20,352 nucleotides of DNA, taken from contig CAZOOT010000052.1 in the NCBI GenBank assembly GCA_964581455.1, positions 1 to 20,352 on the forward strand, written 5' to 3'. Below are positions 1-7,245 of this stretch, in pieces (position 1 is the first letter of the stretch; each line of letters begins with the position of its first letter). The notes beneath the pieces are model-generated. The model ran no database searches and was not told where the DNA came from. It was given only the letters and a program-made list of their open reading frames with translations. Both the position numbers and the translations under genes were made by a program. The stretch comes from VBAS01 sp964581455 (lineage in GTDB: Bacteria; Bacteroidota; Bacteroidia; Chitinophagales; Chitinophagaceae).

Positions 1-1269
1 TGTTCCGGCACATGTTGCAGCACTCTGCCACTGGTAGGTCAGTGTTCCTGATCCTCCACAAGCAGTTGCTTCTGTAAACGGAGCAATATCTGCAAGTGTA
101 CAAACAGACTGGCTTGCTGCAATGGTTCCAGGGTTTACGGTATTTACAACTAACTCCGCAGTACAAGGAGCTTCCGTTCGATTACCATCTTTATCAAATA
201 CGTTTACAGAATATGTTCCTGCAACGCTAACAGTTATAGCAGCTGTTGTGGCAGTAAACCCACCAGGGCCTGACCATGCATAAGTATATGGAGAGCCTCC
301 AGTTCCGCCATTTCCGGATGCAGTAAATGTAGCAGAACTACCTGCACATCTTGTTGCTGTCGAAGGTGTCACTGAACAAGTAGGAAGTGTAATAATTGCA
401 CTGGTAGCCATTTGTTGATCCTGGCTTCCTAAAGTTGTGCAGTTTGTAGGTGGCTGGCATACAGATTCAATATGAAAATGGTAAGGGGAACCACCGATTG
501 CAGTTGCTCCATTTCCCACACCCCAGCCGGTACAACCGCTAGGTGGTTCTTCCGCGGCTATATGACAACCTAATGCAAATAAAGCTTTGGTTGATGTTGG
601 TGTGAATGTTATGGTACAATAAGTTTGTTGAGTGCTTGAACCCATTTCGTCTCCCCACACATAAGTGATTTTTGAAATAGTTGCGTTATAAGCCCATATA
701 GAATTTTTTGAAGGAGTGCCAGCGTCAGATGCTTGTTGACAGGTCATTTTTTCTGCCGTTAGGGCGAAAGGTCCGCCGGTCGTGTATCCGTTAGTACCTG
801 CTGCAACTGAGCCAGTGGGTACGGGAATTGGAAAATAACTTACGCTACCATAACCGGTCAAACCATCAAGCGGCTGCACCAGTTCATGAATACGATCAGG
901 CCCGGTAAAAAAATCAAAAGCATGCTTTGGCGGCGTATTACTTCCCTGTATAATATTGATATTAAATGTGAGCGTTGCCTCGATGCCAATTGTTAGACCT
1001 GTTACCTCAATACGGGTAGGTACAGACTCGCCTTCCACAAAATGGGAATTTTGGCCCTGGGCGTTACCATTCGCCCAGAGTACTGGACTTTCAGGAGCAG
1101 AAGCTTTACCATTTTTTCCCCATTGGGAATTATTTGAAACTGTCTGCCCAATAATTAGATTAACAGAAAAGACACTCAAAAAAAGCATCAGAAACATTTT
1201 CATAATGTTATTAATTCTTTTGCCATTTTTTATTGCAGAAGAAATTGTTTCGGTGGTAGAAAGTTTCAT
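1..1269 (-). CDS. Secreted Ig/PKD-like surface protein, N-terminal 423 residues (runs off left edge)
   Basis: An uninterrupted minus-strand frame runs from ATG at 1269 off the left edge, so 423 residues are visible and the C-terminus is missing. Residues 1-43 look like an export signal: a basic stretch (KNGKR), a hydrophobic core (MFLMLFLSVFSVNLIIG) and a GQ cleavage-like end. An alternative start at 1203 would give a shorter, classical signal peptide; I keep 1269 because AGGA lies 3 nt before its ATG. The middle part is a Gly/Thr/Ser-rich beta-type ectodomain with paired cysteines. From about residue 290 comes an Ig/PKD-like module (CSVTPSTATRCAGSSATF, then YAWSGPGGFTATT and GTYSVNVFD), followed by the beginning of a second repeat (SQSVC ... 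LTYQWQ). This repeat style is known from very large Bacteroidota adhesins that carry a type IX secretion C-terminal domain. That the missing end carries such a sorting domain is inference. No specific ligand can be named. Confidence 0.85.
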   Translation of the reverse strand, partial: MKLSTTETISSAIKNGKRINNIMKMFLMLFLSVFSVNLIIGQTVSNNSQWGKNGKASAPESPVLWANGNAQGQNSHFVEGESVPTRIEVTGLTIGIEATLTFNINIIQGSNTPPKHAFDFFTGPDRIHELVQPLDGLTGYGSVSYFPIPVPTGSVAAGTNGYTTGGPFALTAEKMTCQQASDAGTPSKNSIWAYNATISKITYVWGDEMGSSTQQTYCTITFTPTSTKALFALGCHIAAEEPPSGCTGWGVGNGATAIGGSPYHFHIESVCQPPTNCTTLGSQDQQMATSAIITLPTCSVTPSTATRCAGSSATFTASGNGGTGGSPYTYAWSGPGGFTATTAAITVSVAGTYSVNVFDKDGNRTEAPCTAELVVNTVNPGTIAASQSVCTLADIAPFTEATACGGSGTLTYQWQSAATCAGT

Positions 1270-1759
1270 AAATCCTGGTTTAAATGATTAAATGGTATTA
1301 ATTGTTTAGCTTTTCTTTATTGATTCATTTAAACAGAGTGGCCTTAGCCTCACTGGAAAAGAAACCAGTAGAAAAACTATTGTAGTTTTCAAAAAAGGGG
1401 AGTAAAAGGTTGGTGTTTGAAAGGAGATTAGATAAGATTTTTTATAAATTTATCGGCGAGATAACTTGCCATATTATTTTATAAAATGATTTTAATTTGT
1501 TTTGAAACTATCGTGCTTATTATATTATTGATAGTTTTATGATTTATTTGTATTATGAATTGTTAATTGATTTACGGGACAAAAATAAAAGTCTTACAAA
1601 ATAAAAATGTTACACTTTTCAGTAAAAAAATTACATAATTCATAGGTTTCTGTTGTAAGAGTTTTTTTAAATTACTTACACATATTTTTCCGTAGAGGGA
1701 GAATAAGATAGAAATCACATAACAAAAAATGAGAGAGTATCAGTCATTTTAAAATTTAG

Positions 1760-2020
1760 CAGAAGAAAATTTTTTGTAATAGCAATCCAAATATTCCAAA
1801 AGAAATATTCAAAATTGCAGAAGGAGAAAACATTTCGTTTTGTTGCCATATTCAAAATCGTCCTTTTTTTAATCAATTAAAAAACTATAAGATCGATTTT
1901 TTCTTTCCGGGTTATATGCTAATACAGAATAATAACTTGAAGTTATTTGTGAGGATATGGCTGTCAGATAAAATAATCTGGTCAGATTGGATCAGCAATC
2001 TGACCTTGAGAAAGAAATAA
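1760..2020 (+). pseudogene. Start-less coding-like stretch of 86 codons, possible gene remnant
   Basis: After a TAG at 1757-1759 the plus strand stays open for 86 codons to TAA at 2018-2020, in a very AT-rich spacer where stops should be frequent. The translation has protein-like composition (for example NPNIPKEIFKIAEGENISF, then KNYKIDFFFPGYML, then WLSDKIIWSDWISNLTL). The only in-frame ATG is at 1916, which would give a 34-residue peptide. I recognise no family. It could be the 3' remnant of a decayed gene or a chance opening; the upstream sequence shows no obvious continuation in another frame. Treated as a low-confidence remnant. Confidence 0.25.
1980..2005 (-). terminator. Inverted repeat GGTCAGATT / AATCTGACC, possible terminator
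   Basis: A perfect 9-bp inverted repeat with an 8-nt loop lies about 40 nt beyond the stop of the Asp-box gene (2046). On the minus strand it is followed by a mixed A/T stretch (AGATTATTTTATC) rather than a clean T-tract, so termination is possible but not strong. It also falls inside the start-less plus-strand frame 1760-2020, where it could be incidental. Confidence 0.35.
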
Positions 2021-2045
2021 AATGCATATAAAAAGTATAATTTTT

Positions 2046-3089
2046 CTAATCTCCCCATACCAGCTTCCCGATCTTTCCATTAGCCCCTGCCAAATAAACC
2101 TGATTGCCAAACCTGGCAAAGCGACAAGTATGAAATTCTTCTATACTTATCGGATACCAGTTTGTTCCGCCATCAAAAGAATAATCCACGCCATTTGTAC
2201 CACAGGTAACAAGGGTTTCTTTATTTAGAAATTCTACACAACTCCTGAATCCTTTCGGTGTTGTTTTGGGAGCGGACCATGATTTGCCACTGGTATTTGA
2301 AATAAAGCAATTGTTAGCAGTTAAAGAATCAGCAGTATAATCCCCGCCAACGATCAGTATTTTTTTTGGATTGGTTCTTTTGAAATTATCGAATACAGCT
2401 ATTGAGTAAGCACCGGATGTTTCTTTTCCTTTTGTCATCATGGTTTGCAATGGCGTATTATTATAAAAAACACGGGAGTTTTTTCCTCCGCTTACATAGA
2501 CAATAGATCCATTACTCAGGAACCGGATATTGGTGCCACTGGCTGCAAAGAAAGCTTCACCCTCATTTGCTTTGGGTCTAAGTTCTTCAGCTTCCTGCTT
2601 CCAACTGTTTCCACCGTCGGTGGTTCTTGCTATAAAAAATCTGCCATCTACCGGATCGCCAATCACTACACCATCCTTTGCATTTCGAAAGTCCATGGCA
2701 TCTAAAAACATACCGCTGGTTTTATTTTCAAAAACCACTTTCCAGGTATCTCCTCCGTTTTCTGTTTTTAAAATATAAGCTGGTTCAGCTATTCCCATGA
2801 TGATTGCTGTATTGGCATCAAATGCTTCAATGTCCCTGAAATCAGTTTTTTCAAAACCTTTTACAGTCATCCATTTCCAGTTTTTTCCGGCATTTACTGA
2901 TTTGCCTACCATCCCATTGCTGCCACTTACCCAGATTACATTGTTGTTTACTACACTTAATCCACGCAGGCTGGTTTTTACTCCGCTATGAATGATCTCA
3001 ACCTTTGGTAATTTTTTTCTTTGTGAAAAAGTATTTATTGAAAAAAATAAAAAAAGTAAGAAATAAAAAATTCTGAGGTTGATTTTCAT
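2046..3089 (-). CDS. Secreted Asp-box (BNR/YCF48-like) beta-propeller-type protein
   Basis: 347 residues, beginning with an N-terminal export signal (KINLR then the hydrophobic run IFYFLLFLFFSINTFS, cleavage likely near residue 22). Five Asp-box-like motifs of the S-x-D-x-G-x-x-W type are spaced along the chain: SVNAGKNW (64-71), TENGGDTW (109-116), TTDGGNSW (156-163), SNTSGKSW (264-271) and SFDGGTNW (304-311). Such repeats mark the sialidase/sortilin/YCF48 beta-propeller folds. Bacteroidota proteins of this size are often annotated 'oxidoreductase' or 'photosystem II stability factor-like', but no catalytic residues are visible here, so I assign no enzyme activity. The export signal places it outside the cytoplasm. 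It is followed on the minus strand by a long spacer and preceded by a palindromic repeat, so it is probably transcribed alone. Confidence 0.85.
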   Translation of the reverse strand: MKINLRIFYFLLFLFFSINTFSQRKKLPKVEIIHSGVKTSLRGLSVVNNNVIWVSGSNGMVGKSVNAGKNWKWMTVKGFEKTDFRDIEAFDANTAIIMGIAEPAYILKTENGGDTWKVVFENKTSGMFLDAMDFRNAKDGVVIGDPVDGRFFIARTTDGGNSWKQEAEELRPKANEGEAFFAASGTNIRFLSNGSIVYVSGGKNSRVFYNNTPLQTMMTKGKETSGAYSIAVFDNFKRTNPKKILIVGGDYTADSLTANNCFISNTSGKSWSAPKTTPKGFRSCVEFLNKETLVTCGTNGVDYSFDGGTNWYPISIEEFHTCRFARFGNQVYLAGANGKIGKLVWGD

Positions 3090-3188
3090 TGGAACGATTT
3101 TAATTCAAGATAATATACTATTCAGTTTGTTAATAATTTATCAATGTAAGGGGTTCATTTCAAATTATTGCATCTGCAATTTGGATTA

Positions 3189-3253
3189 GCCCCCATCCCC
3201 TAAAGGGGAGCCACAGTTTTAAATTTTGATATTCCCCTTCAGGGGATAGGGGT
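3189..3253. repeat. Small palindromic intergenic element (MITE/REP-like)
   Basis: About 65 bp bounded by long imperfect inverted repeats: the left arm 3190-3209 (CCCCCATCCCCTAAAGGGGA) and the right arm 3232-3253, whose reverse complement reads ACCCCTATCCCCTGAAGGGG onward. Each arm is itself a hairpin (CCCCT-aa-AGGGG type). The element is far more GC-rich than its surroundings. Non-coding palindromes built on CCCCTAAAGGGG are common between genes in Bacteroidota (recalled, not checked). It sits 12 nt past the phosphoesterase stop codon, so the transcribed hairpins could also stop or stabilise that mRNA. Confidence 0.6.
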
Positions 3254-3265
3254 AAAAAACGACTG

Positions 3266-4192
3266 TTAATAATTTACCATTGTTCTTTTACAGCTTCCAT
3301 CATTGTGAAATTCCAGCAGGGCATAGGCTGGTGCAAATTCCTGGAAACTTCCTTTCCACCAATTTCCTGACACAGCACCATTGCAATAATATTTTATGCC
3401 CAGGTAATCCACTTCATCCTGTAAATGTATATGCCCGCTGATACAAACTTTAATATTGGGATGTTTAAGAAAAATCTTTTTAAGTGAAATAAAATCTGTG
3501 TGCATCAGGTTACGCTGGATCTTCAGATCGCCGTTCTCTTCAGTTTTATTAAAAAACAAGCCGGCACAAATGGAAAGGATGGGAATATGTGAAATGATAC
3601 AAATAAATTTTTCGGATGGTACTGATGAAAGTTCAGTTTCCAACCAGGCTAATTGTTCTTCATCCAATTTCCCGATATAACCACCGGCAGGATTCAACTG
3701 TGTACTATCCAAAACAATAAAATGCCAGTTGTTTTTTGTAAAACTGTAAAAGCGGTTTTTCAGGTTCAGGGTTTCAAGGGCCCAGCTTTTTCCATATTGT
3801 TTTTCGTCTACCGGTTTATTTTCTTTTACAAACCATCCCCATACATCATGATTGCCGATACAATGGTAAATAGGTAAATTGATCTCATTCTTTAACATTG
3901 ATGTAAGAAGATCCCATTGTATTTGTGTATTTTGTTTATCTGCACCCAGTGCATCATTAATAGCATCGCCGCCATTTACAATAAAATCTATTTTGTTTGA
4001 AGACTGTTGTGCATGCTGCATGGCTTTTGCAACTGAAGCTTCAATTTCCTTTCCGGGCCTCAGGTGCATATCAGTAAGATGAGCAACCCGGATCGGTCTT
4101 TTCTTTGCTTCATTTGAAACTGCTTTAGCAGGATTGATAAGTGCTGTTGTACCTAAAGCTGCCGAACTGATGATAAAGTCTCTTCTTTTCAT
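3266..4192 (-). CDS. Exported calcineurin-like metallophosphoesterase
   Basis: 308 residues. The N-terminus MKRRDFIISSAALGTTALI has the twin-arginine pattern (RRDFI) followed by a hydrophobic stretch, suggesting folded export by Tat and a periplasmic or surface location. The five metal-binding motifs of the calcineurin-like phosphoesterase fold are present in order: D-x-H at 41-43 (TDMH), GGD at 74-76, GNHD at 113-116, SH at 201-202 and GHIH at 253-256. Length and motif order resemble the CpdA/Icc-type and related single-domain phosphodiesterases. The substrate (cyclic nucleotide, phosphoester lipid or other) cannot be read from sequence; the Tat signal argues against the cytoplasmic cAMP role of CpdA. 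A perfect inverted repeat sits directly upstream of the start. The gene is flanked downstream by a palindromic element and is probably monocistronic. Confidence 0.9.
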   Translation of the reverse strand: MKRRDFIISSAALGTTALINPAKAVSNEAKKRPIRVAHLTDMHLRPGKEIEASVAKAMQHAQQSSNKIDFIVNGGDAINDALGADKQNTQIQWDLLTSMLKNEINLPIYHCIGNHDVWGWFVKENKPVDEKQYGKSWALETLNLKNRFYSFTKNNWHFIVLDSTQLNPAGGYIGKLDEEQLAWLETELSSVPSEKFICIISHIPILSICAGLFFNKTEENGDLKIQRNLMHTDFISLKKIFLKHPNIKVCISGHIHLQDEVDYLGIKYYCNGAVSGNWWKGSFQEFAPAYALLEFHNDGSCKRTMVNY

Positions 4193-4193
4193 A

Positions 4194-4223
4194 TTCGTAA
4201 TTTCAGAAATGAAAAATTACGAA
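4194..4223 (-). promoter_or_regulatory. Perfect 10-bp inverted repeat directly before the phosphoesterase start
   Basis: TTCGTAATTT (4194-4203) and AAATTACGAA (4214-4223) form a perfect inverted repeat with a 10-nt spacer, beginning 2 nt upstream of the ATG (4192-4190). In DNA the half-site centres are about 20 bp apart, suitable for a dimeric repressor. In RNA the arms would form a stem over the translation start region. Either reading is inference; no known operator consensus was recognised. Confidence 0.4.
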
Positions 4224-4282
4224 AAATAAAATAAGAAGAATCAGTTACAATTATTCAGTAATCTAATTATTAGTGAAAATAA

Positions 4283-4302
4283 ACACAACAAAAACTTTGT
4301 GT
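4283..4302 (-). terminator. Probable terminator after the small acidic protein gene
   Basis: Read on the minus strand, ACACAA-(AGTTTTTG)-TTGTGT forms a 6-bp stem and is followed by TTTATTTT. It lies about 40 nt beyond the stop codon of the gene at 4344-4613 and before the phosphoesterase. The stem is short and only partly GC, so confidence is moderate. Confidence 0.4.
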
Positions 4303-4343
4303 GATGAATAAAAGCAAAATATTAAAGGTGATCAGTTTAACTA

Positions 4344-4613
4344 TCAATCATCGTCATCTTCTTCTGTATAGGCATCTTCACTGCTCTTATATAAAATTTC
4401 CCAATCTTTAACTGCTACATCGCTCAGGCATTCTATAATATCATGTAAAGTATCCTTTTTCATTTTCCATTCCGTGTCTGTAGGATCTTCAAATTTTTGA
4501 ATAAACAGGCAATGATCAGATTCCATGGCAACCCTGATCAGGGAAATTTTGGACTCTTCTTTTTCTTTCACCAGGTAATAGCAACCTGTTTCCATTAAAT
4601 CATACGTGTACAT
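4344..4613 (-). CDS. Small acidic hypothetical protein (89 aa)
   Basis: I recognise no family. The 89-residue product is soluble (no signal peptide or membrane segment), with an alternating beta-type N-terminal half (CYYLVKEKEESKISLIRVAM) and an amphipathic helix (MKKDTLHDIIECLSDVAVKDW), ending in a strongly acidic tail (SSEDAYTEEDDDD). Evidence that it is a real gene: a canonical Shine-Dalgarno GGAGG ends 4 nt before the ATG, which is uncommon in Bacteroidota where such sites are usually weak; the codon pattern is protein-like; a plausible terminator follows; and a TAnnTTTG match lies upstream. An acidic tail is common in small regulatory or adaptor-like proteins, but that is no basis for a function. 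Probably monocistronic. Confidence 0.7.
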   Translation of the reverse strand: MYTYDLMETGCYYLVKEKEESKISLIRVAMESDHCLFIQKFEDPTDTEWKMKKDTLHDIIECLSDVAVKDWEILYKSSEDAYTEEDDDD

Positions 4614-4742
4614 AATGCCTCCTCGGTTTAATAATTGTTATTTAACTCAGCGTTAAAAAAAAGCAATAAATAATGGGTAGTAATGGTAGAATTTAACGGG
4701 AAATAATAATTAGTAGGTTAGGTTTTCAATTGGTCAGATAAT

Positions 4743-4750
4743 CAAATTTA
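4743..4750 (-). promoter_or_regulatory. Candidate -7 promoter element for the small acidic protein gene
   Basis: The minus strand reads TAAATTTG, a perfect match to the Bacteroidota -7 consensus TAnnTTTG, about 130 nt upstream of the 4613 start. No convincing TTG element is seen at the expected -33 distance, so the match could be chance in AT-rich sequence. Confidence 0.3.
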
Positions 4751-5206
4751 GGGGTTTTGTTTGTTCTCGCACCTGTGCAGGCTGTTTATATTTTTTTTTG
4801 ACAAAAAATTAGATTTAGGTCAAATGAAAGATGATAATAGATCAACAATAAAACATTGATAAACAAATAAATATGATATTTAATGAAAAAACATTATTGA
4901 CTTGATGCAGATACCGGTTTTTAAAATTTTATTAAGTTTTAGATATAAAATTGTTTGATATTTTAAACAATTTTCTTTAGGACAAAATTTAAAACAGGGG
5001 CGATTTTTTTTATAAAAACCCCGGGTAAGTAAAATAAAATCTGATGTAATTATCTCTTGAAAATAAAATTTTAAAACTATTGAATGCTGCAAAAATTGTT
5101 TGCTGTTTTGATATTATTGTAAAACAAAATAGTACCCTGCAAAGCACTTCAGATATTTTTATTATTCACATCAGTTACTAATGATAAAATGAAAAAACTG
5201 ATTCGG

Positions 5207-5214
5207 TATATTTG
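5207..5214 (+). promoter_or_regulatory. Candidate -7 promoter element for the parE operon
   Basis: TATATTTG matches TAnnTTTG exactly and would start transcription near 5220, giving a 5' leader of roughly 70 nt before parE at 5289. The -33 TTG element is not clear at the expected spacing. The placement, just before a four-gene unit that needs a promoter, makes this the best candidate. Confidence 0.45.
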
Positions 5215-5288
5215 CCCTGGAAAAAGAAAACTGATAACCTGTAAAAAACTTTGTGCAGCTGCATTAAAAACAATATCCTTCGAATCCT

Positions 5289-7214
5289 ATGGCAAAAGCT
5301 AAAGAAAAAGAAATAACAAAAGAATCTTCCGATCTGTTTGAATACAACGAAGCCAGTATCAAATCTCTCGACTGGAAAGAACATATTCGTCTTCGTCCCG
5401 GAATGTATATCGGCAAACTTGGTGATGGGTCTTCTCCTGACGATGGTATTTACGTTTTAGTAAAAGAAGTGATTGATAATTGCATTGATGAATACACAAT
5501 GGGCTATGGTAAAACGGTGGAACTTACTATTGAAGGAAAACAAGTAACCATCAGGGATTTTGGCCGCGGTATTCCACTTGGTAAAGTGGTGGATGTGGTA
5601 AGTAAAATAAATACCGGTGCCAAATACGACAGTAAGGTTTTTCAAAAATCTGTTGGTTTGAACGGGGTGGGCAGTAAGGCTGTAAATGCGCTTAGCGATC
5701 ATTTTAAAGTGACAGCTTTCCGTGACGGTAAAGAAAAAACAGCAGAGTTTGAAAGAGGAGTTTTAATAAAAGAGCACAAGGAATCAAAATCGAAAGAAGA
5801 AAACGGAACGATGGTGACATTTATTCCGGACAGTTCTGTTTTCAAAAATTTTAAATACCATTCAGAATTTCTGGAAAACCAAATCTGGAATTATTGTTTC
5901 CTGAATGCCGGATTAAAAATTATTTTCAACGGTAAAACCTTCATCAGCCGAAATGGATTACTTGATCTGCTTCAGCGCAAAACAAATGAGGATGAGATCC
6001 GCTATCCCATCATTCATTTAAAGGGAGAAGATATTGAAGTTGCTATTTCACATACCAATGAATACGGTGAGGATATTTACAGTTTTGTAAACGGACAACA
6101 CACTACCCAGGGTGGTACACACCAGCAGGCTTTCCGGGAAGCTTATGTAAAAACGATCCGTGATTTTTTCAAAAAGGATTATGATGCTTCTGATATCAGA
6201 ACGGGAATTGTGGCAGCAGTTTCGGTAAGAGTAGTAGAACCTGTTTTCGAAAGCCAGACCAAGACAAAGCTGGGTTCAATGAATATTGCCGAAGGCGGAC
6301 AAAGTATGCGGCAGTTTGTTGGTGATTTTTTTGCAAAAGAACTGGATAATTTCCTGCATAAGAATCCGGCAACAGCAGAAGAATTAAAGAAGCGGATTGA
6401 GCAAAGTGAAAGGGAAAGAAAAGAATTGTCCGGTATTAAAAAACTGGCAAATGAAAGAGCCAAGAAAGCAAACCTGCACAATCGTAAATTAAGAGATTGC
6501 CGTTTTCATTATAACGATGAGCCGCCTGCAAAGGGAAAAGAAGAGTTTGTGGAAAAGGCAAATCAATCTACCATATTTATTACAGAGGGAGATAGTGCAA
6601 GCGGGTCTATTACTAAATCCCGCAATGTGGAGACTCAGGCAGTATTCAGCCTCAGGGGCAAGCCATTGAACTGTTACGGTCTTACAAAAAAAGTGGTTTA
6701 TGAAAATGAAGAATTCAATTTATTGCAACATGCCCTGAATATTGAAGACGGGTTGGAAGGGCTCCGTTACAATAATATTATCATATCCACGGATGCGGAT
6801 GTGGATGGCATGCATATTCGTTTGCTATTAATGACCTTTTTTCTGCAATTTTTCCCTGACCTGGTAAAGCATAATCATGTACATGTTTTGGAAACGCCGC
6901 TTTTCAGGGTCAGAAATAAACAGGAGACTATTTATTGTTATAGTGAAGAAGAGAAACAGGAAGCAGTTAAAAAATTAGGAAGCAAACCTGAGATCACTAG
7001 GTTTAAGGGACTGGGAGAAATTTCACCCGATGAGTTTGGCCGCTTTATCGGCCCCGAAATGAAAACAGTTTTAATGAGCCTTGAAACCGGCGAACATATA
7101 CAGCAGTTGCTGGAGTATTATATGGGAAAGAATACTCCGCAGCGACAAGAGTTTATAATTGATAACCTAAAGGTGGAGCTGGATAAAGTGGAAGAGTTAG
7201 AAATTAAAAATTAA
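5289..7214 (+). CDS. parE: DNA topoisomerase IV subunit B (ParE), ATPase and TOPRIM subunit
   Basis: 641 residues, the usual length for Bacteroidota ParE and without the insertions of E. coli GyrB. The GHKL ATPase domain shows the catalytic Glu and Mg-binding Asn in KEVIDNCIDEY (E60, N64), the adenine-binding Asp in IRDFGRGIP (D90) and the lid loop GLNGVGSKAV (123-132). The transducer QTK loop is at 323-325 (FESQTKTKLGS). The TOPRIM Mg-binding motifs are EGDSAS (433-438) and DADVDG (502-507), followed by RFKGLGE (571-577). It supplies ATP hydrolysis and metal-dependent cleavage chemistry to the topoisomerase IV A2B2 enzyme, which unlinks daughter chromosomes. The parC partner lies in the same operon at 8601, and this pairing plus the EGDSASGSITK form (rather than EGDSAGGSAK of gyrase) supports ParE over GyrB. 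Start at 5289 is the ATG before AKAKEKE; no strong Shine-Dalgarno. Confidence 0.93.
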   Translation: MAKAKEKEITKESSDLFEYNEASIKSLDWKEHIRLRPGMYIGKLGDGSSPDDGIYVLVKEVIDNCIDEYTMGYGKTVELTIEGKQVTIRDFGRGIPLGKVVDVVSKINTGAKYDSKVFQKSVGLNGVGSKAVNALSDHFKVTAFRDGKEKTAEFERGVLIKEHKESKSKEENGTMVTFIPDSSVFKNFKYHSEFLENQIWNYCFLNAGLKIIFNGKTFISRNGLLDLLQRKTNEDEIRYPIIHLKGEDIEVAISHTNEYGEDIYSFVNGQHTTQGGTHQQAFREAYVKTIRDFFKKDYDASDIRTGIVAAVSVRVVEPVFESQTKTKLGSMNIAEGGQSMRQFVGDFFAKELDNFLHKNPATAEELKKRIEQSERERKELSGIKKLANERAKKANLHNRKLRDCRFHYNDEPPAKGKEEFVEKANQSTIFITEGDSASGSITKSRNVETQAVFSLRGKPLNCYGLTKKVVYENEEFNLLQHALNIEDGLEGLRYNNIIISTDADVDGMHIRLLLMTFFLQFFPDLVKHNHVHVLETPLFRVRNKQETIYCYSEEEKQEAVKKLGSKPEITRFKGLGEISPDEFGRFIGPEMKTVLMSLETGEHIQQLLEYYMGKNTPQRQEFIIDNLKVELDKVEELEIKN

Positions 7215-7217
7215 TTT

Positions 7218-7233
7218 TCTCCTTTAAAGGAGA
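7218..7233 (+). promoter_or_regulatory. 16-bp perfect palindrome covering the DUF1835 ribosome-binding region
   Basis: TCTCCTTTAAAGGAGA is a perfect palindrome in the 31-nt gap between parE and the DUF1835 gene. Its right arm contains AGGAGA, a Shine-Dalgarno-like run about 12 nt before the ATG at 7246. As RNA it folds into a 6-bp stem with a UUAA loop, which would hide that site. Translational control is inference. It may also be a small dispersed palindrome like the one at 3189-3253. Confidence 0.4.
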
Positions 7234-7245
7234 TCAAAAATATTT

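Larger units (their letters stand above)
1270..2045. other. AT-rich spacer of about 780 bp
   Basis: No ATG-started gene of convincing length lies here. The spacer separates two minus-strand genes, so it should contain the promoter of the left-edge surface protein and the 3' end of the Asp-box gene transcript. Its right third contains an open plus-strand stretch without a start codon (listed separately) and a 9-bp inverted repeat near 1980-2005. I see no tRNA, rRNA or insertion-sequence signature. Confidence 0.6.
4614..5288. other. Divergent AT-rich spacer of about 675 bp
   Basis: This is the divergent promoter region between the small acidic protein gene (minus) and parE (plus). It contains TAnnTTTG matches pointing both ways (4743-4750 minus; 5207-5214 plus). 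An open minus-strand frame at 4880-5092 is rich in Phe, Lys, Ile and Leu, as expected from translated AT-rich noise, and I do not call it a gene. I see no RNA gene or mobile element. Confidence 0.6.

Noticed and set aside
956..1291. Plus-strand open frame of 111 codons
   Set aside because: It is antisense to the signal peptide and start of the surface protein, whose minus-strand frame is much longer and protein-like.
4880..5092. Minus-strand open frame of 70 codons in the spacer before parE
   Set aside because: Composition (Phe, Lys, Ile, Leu, Cys) is that of translated AT-rich DNA, with no ribosome-binding site or recognisable pattern.
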